From: an uncultured Bacteroidales bacterium
Lineage (GTDB): Bacteria; Bacteroidota; Bacteroidia; Bacteroidales; Paludibacteraceae
DNA: 38,107 nucleotides
Direction: 5' to 3'
Assembly (NCBI GenBank): GCA_937910305.1
Contig: CALEPS010000059.1
Span: 1-38,107 of the forward strand
Shown: one piece after another, positions 1-7,661 of the stretch
Layout: the number at the start of each line of letters is the position of its first letter
Position numbering within the stretch: position 1 is the first letter of the stretch
Translations under genes and position numbers: made by a program
Notes under the pieces: generated by a model
Told to the model about the DNA's origin: nothing
Databases searched by the model: none
What the model saw: only the letters and a program-made list of their open reading frames with translations

Positions 1-1781
1 GCCATCTGCGCAGCGATCTCGAAGGACAGCTGGTCAGAGTCAACGGGGTGGAAGCTACCATCCATGAGGGTCACCTTGAGGCTGTCGAGCGGATAGCCGG
101 CGAGAACACCGTTCTTCATAGCTACCTCGAAGCCCTTCTGTACCGACGGGATATACTCCTTAGGTACGTTACCGCCCTTGACGATATCTTCGAACTGAAG
201 ACCACCGGGGAAGTCAGCGTCTGCCGGCTCAACGCGAACGATGATGTCAGCGAACTTACCACGACCACCGGATTGTTTCTTATAAACCTCACGCAACTCT
301 ACCGGAGCAGAGATAGCCTCGCGGTAAGCCACCTGCGGACGACCCTGGTTACACTCTACCTTGAACTCACGTTTCAGACGGTCGATGATGATCTCGAGGT
401 GAAGCTCACCCATACCGGAGATCACGGTCTGACCGGTCTGCTCGTCGGTCTTAACGGTAAAGGTCGGATCCTCCTCTGCGAGTTTGGCAAGACCTACACC
501 CAGTTTGTCGAGGTCAGCCTGGCTCTTCGGCTCTACAGAGATACCGATCACCGGTGCCGGGAACTCGATTGCCTCGAGTACGATAGGCTTGTTCTCGTCG
601 CAAAGCGTATCGCCCGTGCGTATATCCTTAAATCCTACGCCTGCGCCTATATCGCCCGCGAGGATGGTCTCCACCGGATTCTGGTGGTTGGAGTGCATCT
701 GGAAGATACGGCTGATACGCTCTTTCTTGCCGGAACGCGGGTTGTAGATATACGAACCTGCATCGAGGTGACCGGAGTACACTCTGAAATAGCAGAGACG
801 ACCTACATACGGATCGGTAGCGATCTTGAAGGCGAGAGCACAAAGCGGCTCCTCGTCGCTCGGGTGACGCACCTCAGCCTCCTCAGTGTTCGGGTTGGTA
901 CCGTTGATCACCTCGGTGTCCAGCGGACTCGGCAGGTAAGCGCAGACAGCGTCCAGCATGGTCTGCACACCTTTGTTCTTGAAGGACGAACCGCAGATCA
1001 CCGGGAAGATCTTCATTGCCAGCGTACCCTTGCGGATTGCTACGCGGATCTCATCCTCAGTGATTGTCGAAGGATCGTCGAAATATTTCTCCATGAGAAC
1101 GTCGTCGAACTCGGATACCGTCTCCAGCATCTTGTCGCGCCACTCCTCAGCCTCGGCAACGAGGTTAGCAGGAATCTCTTCCTCAACGTACTCAGCACCC
1201 ATGGTCTCGTCGTGCCAGAGGATAGCTTTCATCTTCACGAGGTCAACGACACCCTTGAAGGTCTCCTCAGCGCCGATAGGGATCTGGATAGGGCACGGAG
1301 TTGCACCTAATACCTCTTTGATCTGACGTACTACATCGAAGAAGTTGGCACCGGAGCGGTCCATCTTGTTGACATAGCACAGACGCGGCACATTGTATTT
1401 GTCAGCCTGACGCCATACGGTCTCGGACTGCGGCTGTACGCCACCCACCGAACAGAGGGCCATGACCGCACCATCAAGGATACGAAGCGAACGCTCCACC
1501 TCTACTGTGAAGTCTACGTGCCCCGGAGTGTCGATCAGGTTGATCTTGTATTTGTTACCTGCATAGTTCCAATAGGTGGTAGTAGCCGCGGAAGTGATAG
1601 TGATACCGCGCTCCTGCTCCTGAACCATCCAGTCCATCGTAGCAGCACCATCATGTACCTCACCGATTTTATGAGTAAGACCCGTATAGAACAGGATACG
1701 CTCCGAAGTCGTGGTCTTACCGGCATCGATGTGAGCCATGATACCGATGTTACGGTTTAATTTTAAATCATGTTTTGCCAT
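1..1781 (-). CDS. fusA: Elongation factor G, C-terminus off the window edge
   Basis: Translational GTPase that drives ribosome translocation and, with RRF, ribosome recycling in the cytoplasm. The start is the ATG read at 1781-1779, giving an N-terminus MAKHDLKLNRNIGIMAHID. The G1 P-loop AHIDAGKTT, the G2 region RGITITSAA, G3 DTPGHVDF and G4 NKMD are all legible, so the GTPase domain is intact. About 593 codons are present of the roughly 700 usual; the 3' end lies beyond position 1. It is the last gene of rpsL-rpsG-fusA, the usual str order, and is read from the promoter upstream of rpsL. The gap to rpsG is only 92 bp but is filled with heptad repeats. Identification is by direct reading of the reverse strand. 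Confidence 0.97.
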   Translation of the reverse strand, partial: MAKHDLKLNRNIGIMAHIDAGKTTTSERILFYTGLTHKIGEVHDGAATMDWMVQEQERGITITSAATTTYWNYAGNKYKINLIDTPGHVDFTVEVERSLRILDGAVMALCSVGGVQPQSETVWRQADKYNVPRLCYVNKMDRSGANFFDVVRQIKEVLGATPCPIQIPIGAEETFKGVVDLVKMKAILWHDETMGAEYVEEEIPANLVAEAEEWRDKMLETVSEFDDVLMEKYFDDPSTITEDEIRVAIRKGTLAMKIFPVICGSSFKNKGVQTMLDAVCAYLPSPLDTEVINGTNPNTEEAEVRHPSDEEPLCALAFKIATDPYVGRLCYFRVYSGHLDAGSYIYNPRSGKKERISRIFQMHSNHQNPVETILAGDIGAGVGFKDIRTGDTLCDENKPIVLEAIEFPAPVIGISVEPKSQADLDKLGVGLAKLAEEDPTFTVKTDEQTGQTVISGMGELHLEIIIDRLKREFKVECNQGRPQVAYREAISAPVELREVYKKQSGGRGKFADIIVRVEPADADFPGGLQFEDIVKGGNVPKEYIPSVQKGFEVAMKNGVLAGYPLDSLKVTLMDGSFHPVDSDQLSFEIAAQM

Positions 1782-1805
1782 TTGTTTATTGTTTCAATCT
1801 TTTTT

Positions 1806-1873
1806 GTTGCTTTCAGCTTTCAGCTCTCAGCATTCAGCTTTCTGACGGCTGACGGCTGATGACTGACGGCTTC
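1806..1873. repeat. 7-bp-period tandem repeat between rpsG and fusA
   Basis: Degenerate heptamers run head to tail: TTTCAGC, TTTCAGC, TCTCAGC, ATTCAGC, then TTTCTGA, CGGCTGA, CGGCTGA, TGACTGA. The block occupies nearly the whole rpsG-fusA spacer, so it is transcribed inside the str operon. A related block (GACAGCT, GACAGCC, GAGTGAG, GGCTGAC) lies inside the coding sequence near 13,465-13,492. Confidence 0.8.
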
Positions 1874-2350
1874 TTAGAATCTGAAGTGTGCGAATGCGCG
1901 GTTAGCCTCAGCCATGCGGTGCATATCCTCCTTACGTTTGAAGGCGCCACCCTGGTTGTTATAGGCATCCATGATCTCAGCCGCCAGTTTCTCAGCCATC
2001 GAGTGGCCGCCACGCTTGCGAGCGAAGGCGATCATATTCTTCATCGCGATAGACTCCTTACGGTCTGCACGGATCTCGGTCGGCACCTGGAAGGTAGCAC
2101 CACCGATACGCTTCGATTTAACCTCTACTAACGGAGTGATGTTATCCAGAGCCTGCTTCCAGATTTCGAGAGCCGGCTTCTCCTCACTCTTCATTTTTGC
2201 ATCTACAACGCCGAGAGCGCCATAGAACACTGAATACGCGGTATTTTTCTTACCGTCAAGCATGAGGTGGTTCACAAATTTAGCCACCATTACTTCGCCA
2301 TAGACGGGATCCGGGAGGATCACACGTTTTGTTGGTTTTGCTTTTCTCAT
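1874..2350 (-). CDS. rpsG: 30S ribosomal protein S7
   Basis: Primary 16S rRNA-binding protein that nucleates assembly of the 30S head and lies near the E site. The 158-residue product is the normal bacterial length and starts MRKAKPTKRVILPDPVYG. Conserved stretches include KFVNHLMLDGKKNTA, GGATFQVPTEIR and the C-terminal AHFRF. The second gene of the str operon, it lies 125 bp downstream of rpsL and 92 bp before fusA. In many bacteria S7 or S12 represses this operon post-transcriptionally; no such site could be identified here by eye. Confidence 0.98.
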   Translation of the reverse strand: MRKAKPTKRVILPDPVYGEVMVAKFVNHLMLDGKKNTAYSVFYGALGVVDAKMKSEEKPALEIWKQALDNITPLVEVKSKRIGGATFQVPTEIRADRKESIAMKNMIAFARKRGGHSMAEKLAAEIMDAYNNQGGAFKRKEDMHRMAEANRAFAHFRF

Positions 2351-2389
2351 TGTTTCAATTGATTTTAATTTTGGTTGTCGATTTCTTCA

Positions 2390-2432
2390 GCGGCTACCCG
2401 AGCCCCTTACTCAACCCTCAACCCATTGTTTC
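2390..2432. repeat. C-rich short repeat in rpsL-rpsG spacer
   Basis: A short C-rich stretch ends in two tandem copies of the heptamer CTCAACC followed by CAT. It resembles the CCCATAA/CCCCTCA heptads inside the CPBP protease gene near 20,312-20,358. Weakly defined on its own, but it fits the pattern of the other short repeats in the window. Confidence 0.45.
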
Positions 2433-2475
2433 GTCCCAAATATGGAACATTTAGTTAGTTAATTAAAAGAGCTTA

Positions 2476-2856
2476 TTACTTTTTAGCTTTCGGACGCTTA
2501 GCTCCGTATTTGGAGCGGCGTTGGAGGCGGTTAGCAACACCGGCGGTATCCAATGTACCGCGAACGATGTGGTAACGAACACCCGGCAGGTCTTTCACAC
2601 GGCCGCCACGTACCATTACGATACTGTGCTCCTGCAAGTTGTGTCCCTCTCCGGGGATGTAAGCGTTGACTTCCTTTGCGTTGGTCAGACGAACACGTGC
2701 GACCTTACGCATTGCGGAGTTAGGTTTCTTCGGGGTGGTTGTGTAAACACGTACACAAACGCCACGACGCTGCGGACAGCTGTCAAGAGCCGGGCTCTTC
2801 GATTTGTCCACCAGTTCTGCTCTTCCTTTTCTAACTAATTGTTGAATTGTAGGCAT
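2476..2856 (-). CDS. rpsL: 30S ribosomal protein S12
   Basis: Decoding-centre protein of the 30S subunit and target site for streptomycin resistance mutations. The 126-residue product starts MPTIQQLVRKGR and ends in a basic KRPKAKK tail. The lysines at the two classical streptomycin positions are present (in TTTPKKPNSA and in GGRVKDLPGVRYH), so no resistance change is seen there. First gene of rpsL-rpsG-fusA. Its upstream promoter at 2953-2984 leaves a leader of roughly 90 nt. Confidence 0.98.
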   Translation of the reverse strand: MPTIQQLVRKGRAELVDKSKSPALDSCPQRRGVCVRVYTTTPKKPNSAMRKVARVRLTNAKEVNAYIPGEGHNLQEHSIVMVRGGRVKDLPGVRYHIVRGTLDTAGVANRLQRRSKYGAKRPKAKK

Positions 2857-2952
2857 TTTGTTGTTTGTTAATTAATGATTGTTACTAAAATATTCCATGC
2901 TTATTTCTTATACGCGTAGGCACATGAGGCACAGTTCGCGCGAAAAAGCCTG

Positions 2953-2984
2953 CAAAAGTACTGCTTTTTTTTGACATGACCAAA
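2953..2984 (-). promoter_or_regulatory. Bacteroidetes-type promoter of the str operon
   Basis: On the minus strand TTTG (2984-2981), a 20-nt spacer, then TACTTTTG (2960-2953), matching the known Bacteroidetes -33/-7 consensus. The spacer ends in an A-tract and GCAG directly before the -7 box, as at several other promoters in the window. Confidence 0.85.
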
Positions 2985-3126
2985 TATTTTTCAAAGAAAA
3001 TGCAAAAAATCTTCATTTTTCATCGTTTTGTGCAATATAGTTAGCATTTTTTCTTCCGTTTCAGTCTCCATTTTCTCTTTTTCCAAGGCGTTGCTTATAG
3101 CCTCCAATAATGCCTCTTTCGCCACC

Positions 3127-3159
3127 GAGAGAAGAGCGAGAGAAGAGCGAGAGAAGAGC
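3127..3159. repeat. Three perfect 11-bp tandem repeats
   Basis: The unit GAGAGAAGAGC is present three times without mismatch. The same 11-bp period is found in unrelated sequences at 24,179-24,232 and 37,749-37,781. Confidence 0.85.
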
Positions 3160-3374
3160 AACTGAAAACAAGGGGTGTTTTTTTGCAAAAAAGTGCGAAA
3201 AACATGAAATGAAAATGAAAAAATGCGGTTTTTGCTGATTTTTTGGTTCTTTGTAAGTGCGTGAAATACAAGCAGTTATAGTTGTTTTAAAGCAACAAAG
3301 TCTAGGATTCCTCTACAACGCACTAACGATAGTCCGCTAATGCGCCTTTTCCGGAGTCGTTTTTGGGGGGTGAA

Positions 3375-3585
3375 GGAGGAGCCCCCCAACCCCCTAAAGG
3401 GGGAGAAGAGGTTGGGAATTAGGGAGGAGGCCCCCCAACCCCCTGAAGGGGGAGAAGAGGTTGGGAATTAGGAGTTAGGGAGGAGGCCCCCCAACCCCCT
3501 AAAAGGGGAGAGAGAAGGTTGGGAATGAGAGAGTTAGAGAGTGAGGGATTAGGGAGGGAGGGAGGGATCAGGGAGTGAGGGATTT
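3375..3585. repeat. Cluster of three G/C palindromic repeats plus GGGATTAGG tract
   Basis: Three direct copies of roughly 50-60 bp begin near 3375, 3425 and 3481. Each has GGAGGCCCCCCAACCCCCT followed by AAAGGGGGAGAAGAGG and a GTTGGGAATTAGG tail. The inner part (CCCCCT..AAGGGGG) is self-complementary and could form a hairpin. The third copy runs into purine-rich GAGAGTTAGAGAGTGAGGGATTAGGG sequence resembling the octamer repeat at 12,738-12,774. Related palindromic sequence seems to lie in frame in two coding regions (around 16,660-16,700 and 21,778-21,812). Confidence 0.85.
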
Positions 3586-3713
3586 TCAAAACGTTTCGAA
3601 AAAAGAAATACAACCTTTTCCTTGATACTACAACTTATTCATTTTAAATGACTTATACGTACGTTTAAAAATAAAGAACATTTATATTATGTTGTAAAAC
3701 ATTTCGTTTTGTG

Positions 3714-3744
3714 TTCGCGCGTTCATTATTTATGAGTAACTTTG
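3714..3744 (+). promoter_or_regulatory. Probable promoter of the first beta-helix protein gene
   Basis: TAACTTTG at 3737-3744 matches the -7 box TAnnTTTG. The best -33 candidate at the right distance is TTCG at 3714-3717 (19-nt spacer), one base off TTTG. The resulting leader before the ATG at 3829 would be about 80 nt. Confidence 0.55.
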
Positions 3745-3828
3745 CACCGCATTTTGAGGTAAATCCGGCTCCCCGCCCCTACCTCCAATGCATAACCTTG
3801 AATTATTAACATTTTAAAAATTAATATT

Positions 3829-6800
3829 ATGAAAAAACTATTTTTACTCATTCCCGCATTAGTGCTTACAATAGCAATGTATGCGAAAGAAATTAACGTC
3901 AGCTCGGGGACATCGAACATTATCCATTACACGATTGCTGATTCGGGCACTGAGGATGGTGACGTTCTCGTCCTTACAGACGCTGGTCCGTACATTAGCA
4001 CTGCCGGTGATGATTACACAAAGTTAGTAAAAAATCTTACCATCAAGGCTGCTGACGGAATTGAGCCTGTTGTAAAGCTTGAAGTACCTTTCCGTAGCAC
4101 GGGAGGAAAAACGGTTAAATTCATTGGTATCACCTTTGACGGAACATCATTGACGAATTATGATTTTTATTTCCGCTTTTATGATGATGCCGATAACAAT
4201 CTGGAATTTGAAGATTGCGAATTTAAAAACATCAGTAAATATATTTTTGATGTTTACACTGGAAAGAAAGCAAATTCTTTGAAACTCACGAACTGCGACC
4301 TGCACGATAACTCTAGCCGTGGTATCCTTAACCGAGGTACTTTAACCAGCCTTGAAATCAACGGTGGTCAAATTTACAACTTTACCGGCTATCCTGTTCT
4401 TGATAACTATGACGGCGCAACTCTTGGTGACGTAAATATCAACGGAACTGAATTCTATAACAATGCGAAAGACATCATTAGCGGTACAGCTACCTCACAC
4501 GCTAATTCTTGTACAATCAACAACTGCTATTTCCACAACAACGCCCGTAGCGCTGTGTATTTTGCAGCAAGTACAGTGGAAGGAGTGGAGACCTGCGATG
4601 CTGTGATTGTTAGAAACTCTACCTTTGCTAATAATGACCTTTCTGCTTCTTCTCGTAGCGTAATTGAAGTGCAAAATTACGGAGGAACAGAAGCGGCTAA
4701 TATAGAAGTCACTGTAGACCATTGCACATTCTACAACAACTCTACTGTTAACTATGATTATTCGTGCGTACGTTCAAGAAAGTCCACAAAAGTTTCCATC
4801 ACCAATAGCATTTTCGCTTTCCCTACTACAATAGAGTTTTATGCAACGAATTGCTACGGTGGAACTATCACTAACAACCTTGTTTATAATTTAAGTAAAG
4901 GACATCGTTCTTCCGGTGGTGCACCAGCTATCACAAACGCCATTACAGGCGATCCTCTTTTTGCAGACGCAGCAAATGGTAATTTCTCACTCGCAGGCGA
5001 TTGGACCACTATGAATATCTCTCCTGCTCGTGGTGCCGCTACCGATGGCTCCGACCTCGGTGACCCGCGTTGGTACTCCGCTGAAATCCTCCCTGAAGTG
5101 GATTTTGCTTCACCATACGTGCTGAGAGGCGACAAGGCTAAACTCGCAGGAAAAGTTGCTACAGATGCATCTAACTATTTGCAATTTAGTAATACTTCAG
5201 ATGCCACTCAGCATGGTGTTGCAATATGGAAGATGCATGCGACACGTAGTTGCATTTTACAAGCAACACTTAACATTGATGCAGACAACGGAAGTGGACA
5301 TCGCTATCAGATAGAAGTCTTTGATTCAAGTAATACTTTAGTCGGTTCGGTTATTGGAGAATCTGCTAATTCTTGGGATAAAGGTGATAAAGTAATCTCT
5401 GACTTAATAATGTTATCAGAAGCGGGCGATTACAAAATTAAACTATCCAATCTTTGTGATAATTCAACCAATCTTCTTCATAGCATCACCCTCTCTTATA
5501 TTGGCGGCGAGGTACAAGCCATGCCGGGTACAACCAACATTAACGATGCTTGGTTCTCAACTGAAGGAACTCGCGCTGGCGGTAAGATTGATTTCCCAGA
5601 CGGAAGTATCCAAGATGGTTGGGTAAAATGGAATGTTGCTTTTGCTAACGCAGGCAACTACAATGTAACTCTTAATATCAACTCAGACAACTGCAAAAAT
5701 TATACTGTAGCATTGGTTGATGCTAACGATGCTAATGTGGTTACCCCGCTGACATTGAATGATTGCGATACAAAGGGTGCTCCGGTTGCTTTGTCCATGG
5801 GTGCAATGGAAGTTCCTGCCGGTAACTATATCTTAAAAGTAACTAACGCTACTCTATATTCCGATGCGGAATTAATTAGTGTTAACTTCGCTTACGCTGG
5901 CGGTGCAGCAGTTGACTTGTCCAAGACCACTCCGGCTTCCCTCCTCGCTAATGCAGATGCAATCATCTCTGACGATTGGAGCATTGAGGGCGGTAAGATT
6001 ACCCACGCTGAAAGCAAAGCGCTTACCGGATGGGCAAAATGGAATGTAAATTGTGCAGACTATGGTAACTATCATGTAGCCGTAAACATCTCTTCGGACA
6101 ACGGACACGGTGTAAGAGTGGAAGTATTCGAGGATGAAGCACAACCGGCTATTTACACATTGGATGAACCGAGTTCCGGAAAATATCACACCGGAGATTT
6201 TGCGCTTGATTTAGGAAATATCCTTCTTGCTGATCGCGAGTACGTAGTTAAGATCACTAACACTGTTTCCAGTTCTCACGTTCAAATTGCCAGCATCGTT
6301 ATAACTTATCTGAACGGCGCACAAGCTACTCTCCCTGCAACCTTCAATTTCGAAGATGGTATGTTGAGCGAGAAGGCACATATTACGGCAGGCGAGCTCT
6401 GGTTCAATACAATCGGCGACTCCAACCCTGTTGGTCAATGGGCAAAGTGGAATGTAAAGGTTGCCGAAGCAGGTACCTTCCTCTTCACGATGAACACCAA
6501 CAGTACAAATGACCAAAAATATAAAGTTACCATCTTGGATGAAAATGACAATGAGATTGATGCTTTTGAATCTAAGGGCTATAGTAGCGGAGCAGTAGAA
6601 ATTAAGCACTATTTCAACTTGGCAGCCGGTAACTACACCGTAAAACTGGAGAATACTAAATCTTGGTCGCAAGGCCACATCGTAAGCCTTATGGTTACAC
6701 AACCTTCGCTTCTCGTGCTGAATGAAGCTGCAGAGACGAACATAGTGATTCACGACAACTACCGCAACGGTGCGCACGACATCCAGATTATCCGTACTAT

Positions 6801-7383
6801 CGTAGCCGGTATGTACAACACCATCTGCCTGCCGTTTGATGTAAACAGCACCCAACTGCAAGCTATCTTCGGTAGCGATGTAGAGTTGAGACAGATGAGT
6901 AGCGCAGAATTGAATGGGAATGAATTGGATCTGAACTTTGAGGCTGCTACCAGCATCTATCGCGGTACTCCTTATCTCATCAAGACATCGAAGACGGTTA
7001 CGAATCCTGTATTCGCAGATGTAGAAATCAAAGCAGAAACTGGGCAGGCAACTTCTACAGACATAGTAGACTTCATCGGTTCGTTCATCAAGAGCGAAGT
7101 ACCGGCAGGAGAGGATAACCTGTTCCTCGGGCCGAATAACTTGCTCTATTTCTCGGATACAGCAACACCGATCAAAGGAATGCGTGCTTGGTTTAAAGTA
7201 AAGGTTCCTAATCCGCAACATGTTATCCAACATGCCCGCATTGTAAAGGGAGAACAAGTGCTGACGGACATTGAGTTGGTCAATGGCGAAGCACAAACGA
7301 ATGGTAAATTGATCGAAAACGGGCAACTTGTCATCATTCGCGATGGCGTTCGTTATAACGCCCTCGGTATAAGGGTTAAATAA
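3829..7383 (+). CDS. Exported beta-helix protein with CBM6-like repeats and shared C-terminal tail
   Basis: A 1,184-residue exported protein. Residues 1-20 (MKKLFLLIPALVLTIAMYAK) are a signal peptide. Residues ~21-413 read as a right-handed parallel beta-helix of the pectate-lyase/DUF4957-DUF5123 kind, with Asn-rich rungs such as INNCYFHNNARS and VDHCTFYNNST, closing with DPLFADAANGNFSLAG and GSDLGDPRW. From ~414 to ~957 there are four copies of a ~125-residue beta-sandwich unit resembling carbohydrate-binding modules, each with a W.KWNV-type motif (AIWKMHA in the first) and GNY/GDY..V/K strands. Residues ~958-1155 form a region typical of Bacteroidales surface proteins (YNTICLPFDV). The last ~25 residues carry the shared tail (NGQLVIIRDGVRYNALG). 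A polysaccharide-binding or -cleaving role is inferred; no catalytic residues can be assigned. The downstream 50-aa peptide gene and the second beta-helix gene run the same way. Confidence 0.85.
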   Translation: MKKLFLLIPALVLTIAMYAKEINVSSGTSNIIHYTIADSGTEDGDVLVLTDAGPYISTAGDDYTKLVKNLTIKAADGIEPVVKLEVPFRSTGGKTVKFIGITFDGTSLTNYDFYFRFYDDADNNLEFEDCEFKNISKYIFDVYTGKKANSLKLTNCDLHDNSSRGILNRGTLTSLEINGGQIYNFTGYPVLDNYDGATLGDVNINGTEFYNNAKDIISGTATSHANSCTINNCYFHNNARSAVYFAASTVEGVETCDAVIVRNSTFANNDLSASSRSVIEVQNYGGTEAANIEVTVDHCTFYNNSTVNYDYSCVRSRKSTKVSITNSIFAFPTTIEFYATNCYGGTITNNLVYNLSKGHRSSGGAPAITNAITGDPLFADAANGNFSLAGDWTTMNISPARGAATDGSDLGDPRWYSAEILPEVDFASPYVLRGDKAKLAGKVATDASNYLQFSNTSDATQHGVAIWKMHATRSCILQATLNIDADNGSGHRYQIEVFDSSNTLVGSVIGESANSWDKGDKVISDLIMLSEAGDYKIKLSNLCDNSTNLLHSITLSYIGGEVQAMPGTTNINDAWFSTEGTRAGGKIDFPDGSIQDGWVKWNVAFANAGNYNVTLNINSDNCKNYTVALVDANDANVVTPLTLNDCDTKGAPVALSMGAMEVPAGNYILKVTNATLYSDAELISVNFAYAGGAAVDLSKTTPASLLANADAIISDDWSIEGGKITHAESKALTGWAKWNVNCADYGNYHVAVNISSDNGHGVRVEVFEDEAQPAIYTLDEPSSGKYHTGDFALDLGNILLADREYVVKITNTVSSSHVQIASIVITYLNGAQATLPATFNFEDGMLSEKAHITAGELWFNTIGDSNPVGQWAKWNVKVAEAGTFLFTMNTNSTNDQKYKVTILDENDNEIDAFESKGYSSGAVEIKHYFNLAAGNYTVKLENTKSWSQGHIVSLMVTQPSLLVLNEAAETNIVIHDNYRNGAHDIQIIRTIVAGMYNTICLPFDVNSTQLQAIFGSDVELRQMSSAELNGNELDLNFEAATSIYRGTPYLIKTSKTVTNPVFADVEIKAETGQATSTDIVDFIGSFIKSEVPAGEDNLFLGPNNLLYFSDTATPIKGMRAWFKVKVPNPQHVIQHARIVKGEQVLTDIELVNGEAQTNGKLIENGQLVIIRDGVRYNALGIRVK

Positions 7384-7430
7384 ATCCGACCTGCAAATCC
7401 TATTGTTTAACACTTAAAAATTTGAGCATT

Positions 7431-7583
7431 ATGACAACGAAAAAACAATATATCAGACCCTTTACAGAAAGCGTAGTTTATCTCTCAGGTTGTATTTGTG
7501 TATCCGGTGGCGGAGGCAAGAGTATCGGTGGAGGTACTCTTGGCGGAGGCGGCAAAAGCGGAGGAACGATAGACCCGATGTAA
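7431..7583 (+). CDS. Small Gly-rich peptide, 50 aa
   Basis: ATG at 7431, TAA at 7581-7583. The peptide begins MTTKKQYIRPFTESVVYLSG, then CICVSGGGG and a Gly/Ser/Lys-rich C-terminal half ending TIDPM. The N-terminal pattern (basic start, YIxPxxExVxxLSG) resembles small uncharacterised peptides that Bacteroidales commonly encode next to surface-protein genes; that comparison is from memory and the function is unknown. Two Cys (CIC) are followed by three GGG or GGGG runs. It lies 47 bp after the first beta-helix gene and 78 bp before the second, in the same direction, with a hairpin between it and the next gene. It could be a processed secreted peptide, a small structural partner, or a modified-peptide precursor; none of these is shown by the sequence. 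Confidence 0.65.
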   Translation: MTTKKQYIRPFTESVVYLSGCICVSGGGGKSIGGGTLGGGGKSGGTIDPM

Positions 7584-7606
7584 TTCGAAACATCATGTAT
7601 AACTTC

Positions 7607-7638
7607 AGCAGCAGCCCGACTAAAATGGGGCTGTTGCT
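7607..7638 (+). terminator. Stem-loop between the small peptide and second beta-helix gene
   Basis: AGCAGCAGCCC (7607-7617) pairs with GGGCTGTTGCT (7628-7638) with one G-U pair and a 10-nt loop. No T-run follows, so this is either a weak terminator or an mRNA processing/stability hairpin. Confidence 0.5.
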
Positions 7639-7661
7639 ATAAAACCCAATAAATTATTACC

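Larger units (their letters stand above)
2985..3713. other. Long gap without a supported gene
   Basis: No convincing coding sequence is present. The stretch holds an AT-rich part near 2,985-3,060, an 11-bp tandem repeat at 3,127-3,159, a cluster of G/C-rich palindromic repeats at 3,375-3,585, and an AT-rich run-up to the promoter of the next gene. Short open frames exist on the minus strand across the repeats (for example 2,991-3,188), but they read low-complexity sequence and have no promoter or ribosome binding site that could be recognised. Confidence 0.6.

Noticed and set aside
48..1310. Long plus-strand open frame of 420 codons
   Set aside because: It is antisense to fusA, whose minus-strand frame reads as a clean EF-G with all GTPase motifs.
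3375..3585. CRISPR array
   Set aside because: Three repeats lie almost head to tail with no unique spacers of constant length, they are palindromic and G/C rich, and no cas gene is near.
6211..7413. 400-codon minus-strand frame opposite the first beta-helix protein
   Set aside because: Its sequence is low-complexity reverse reading of Asn/Ile/Val-rich repeats, with no promoter or ribosome binding site, while the plus frame has a signal peptide and domains.
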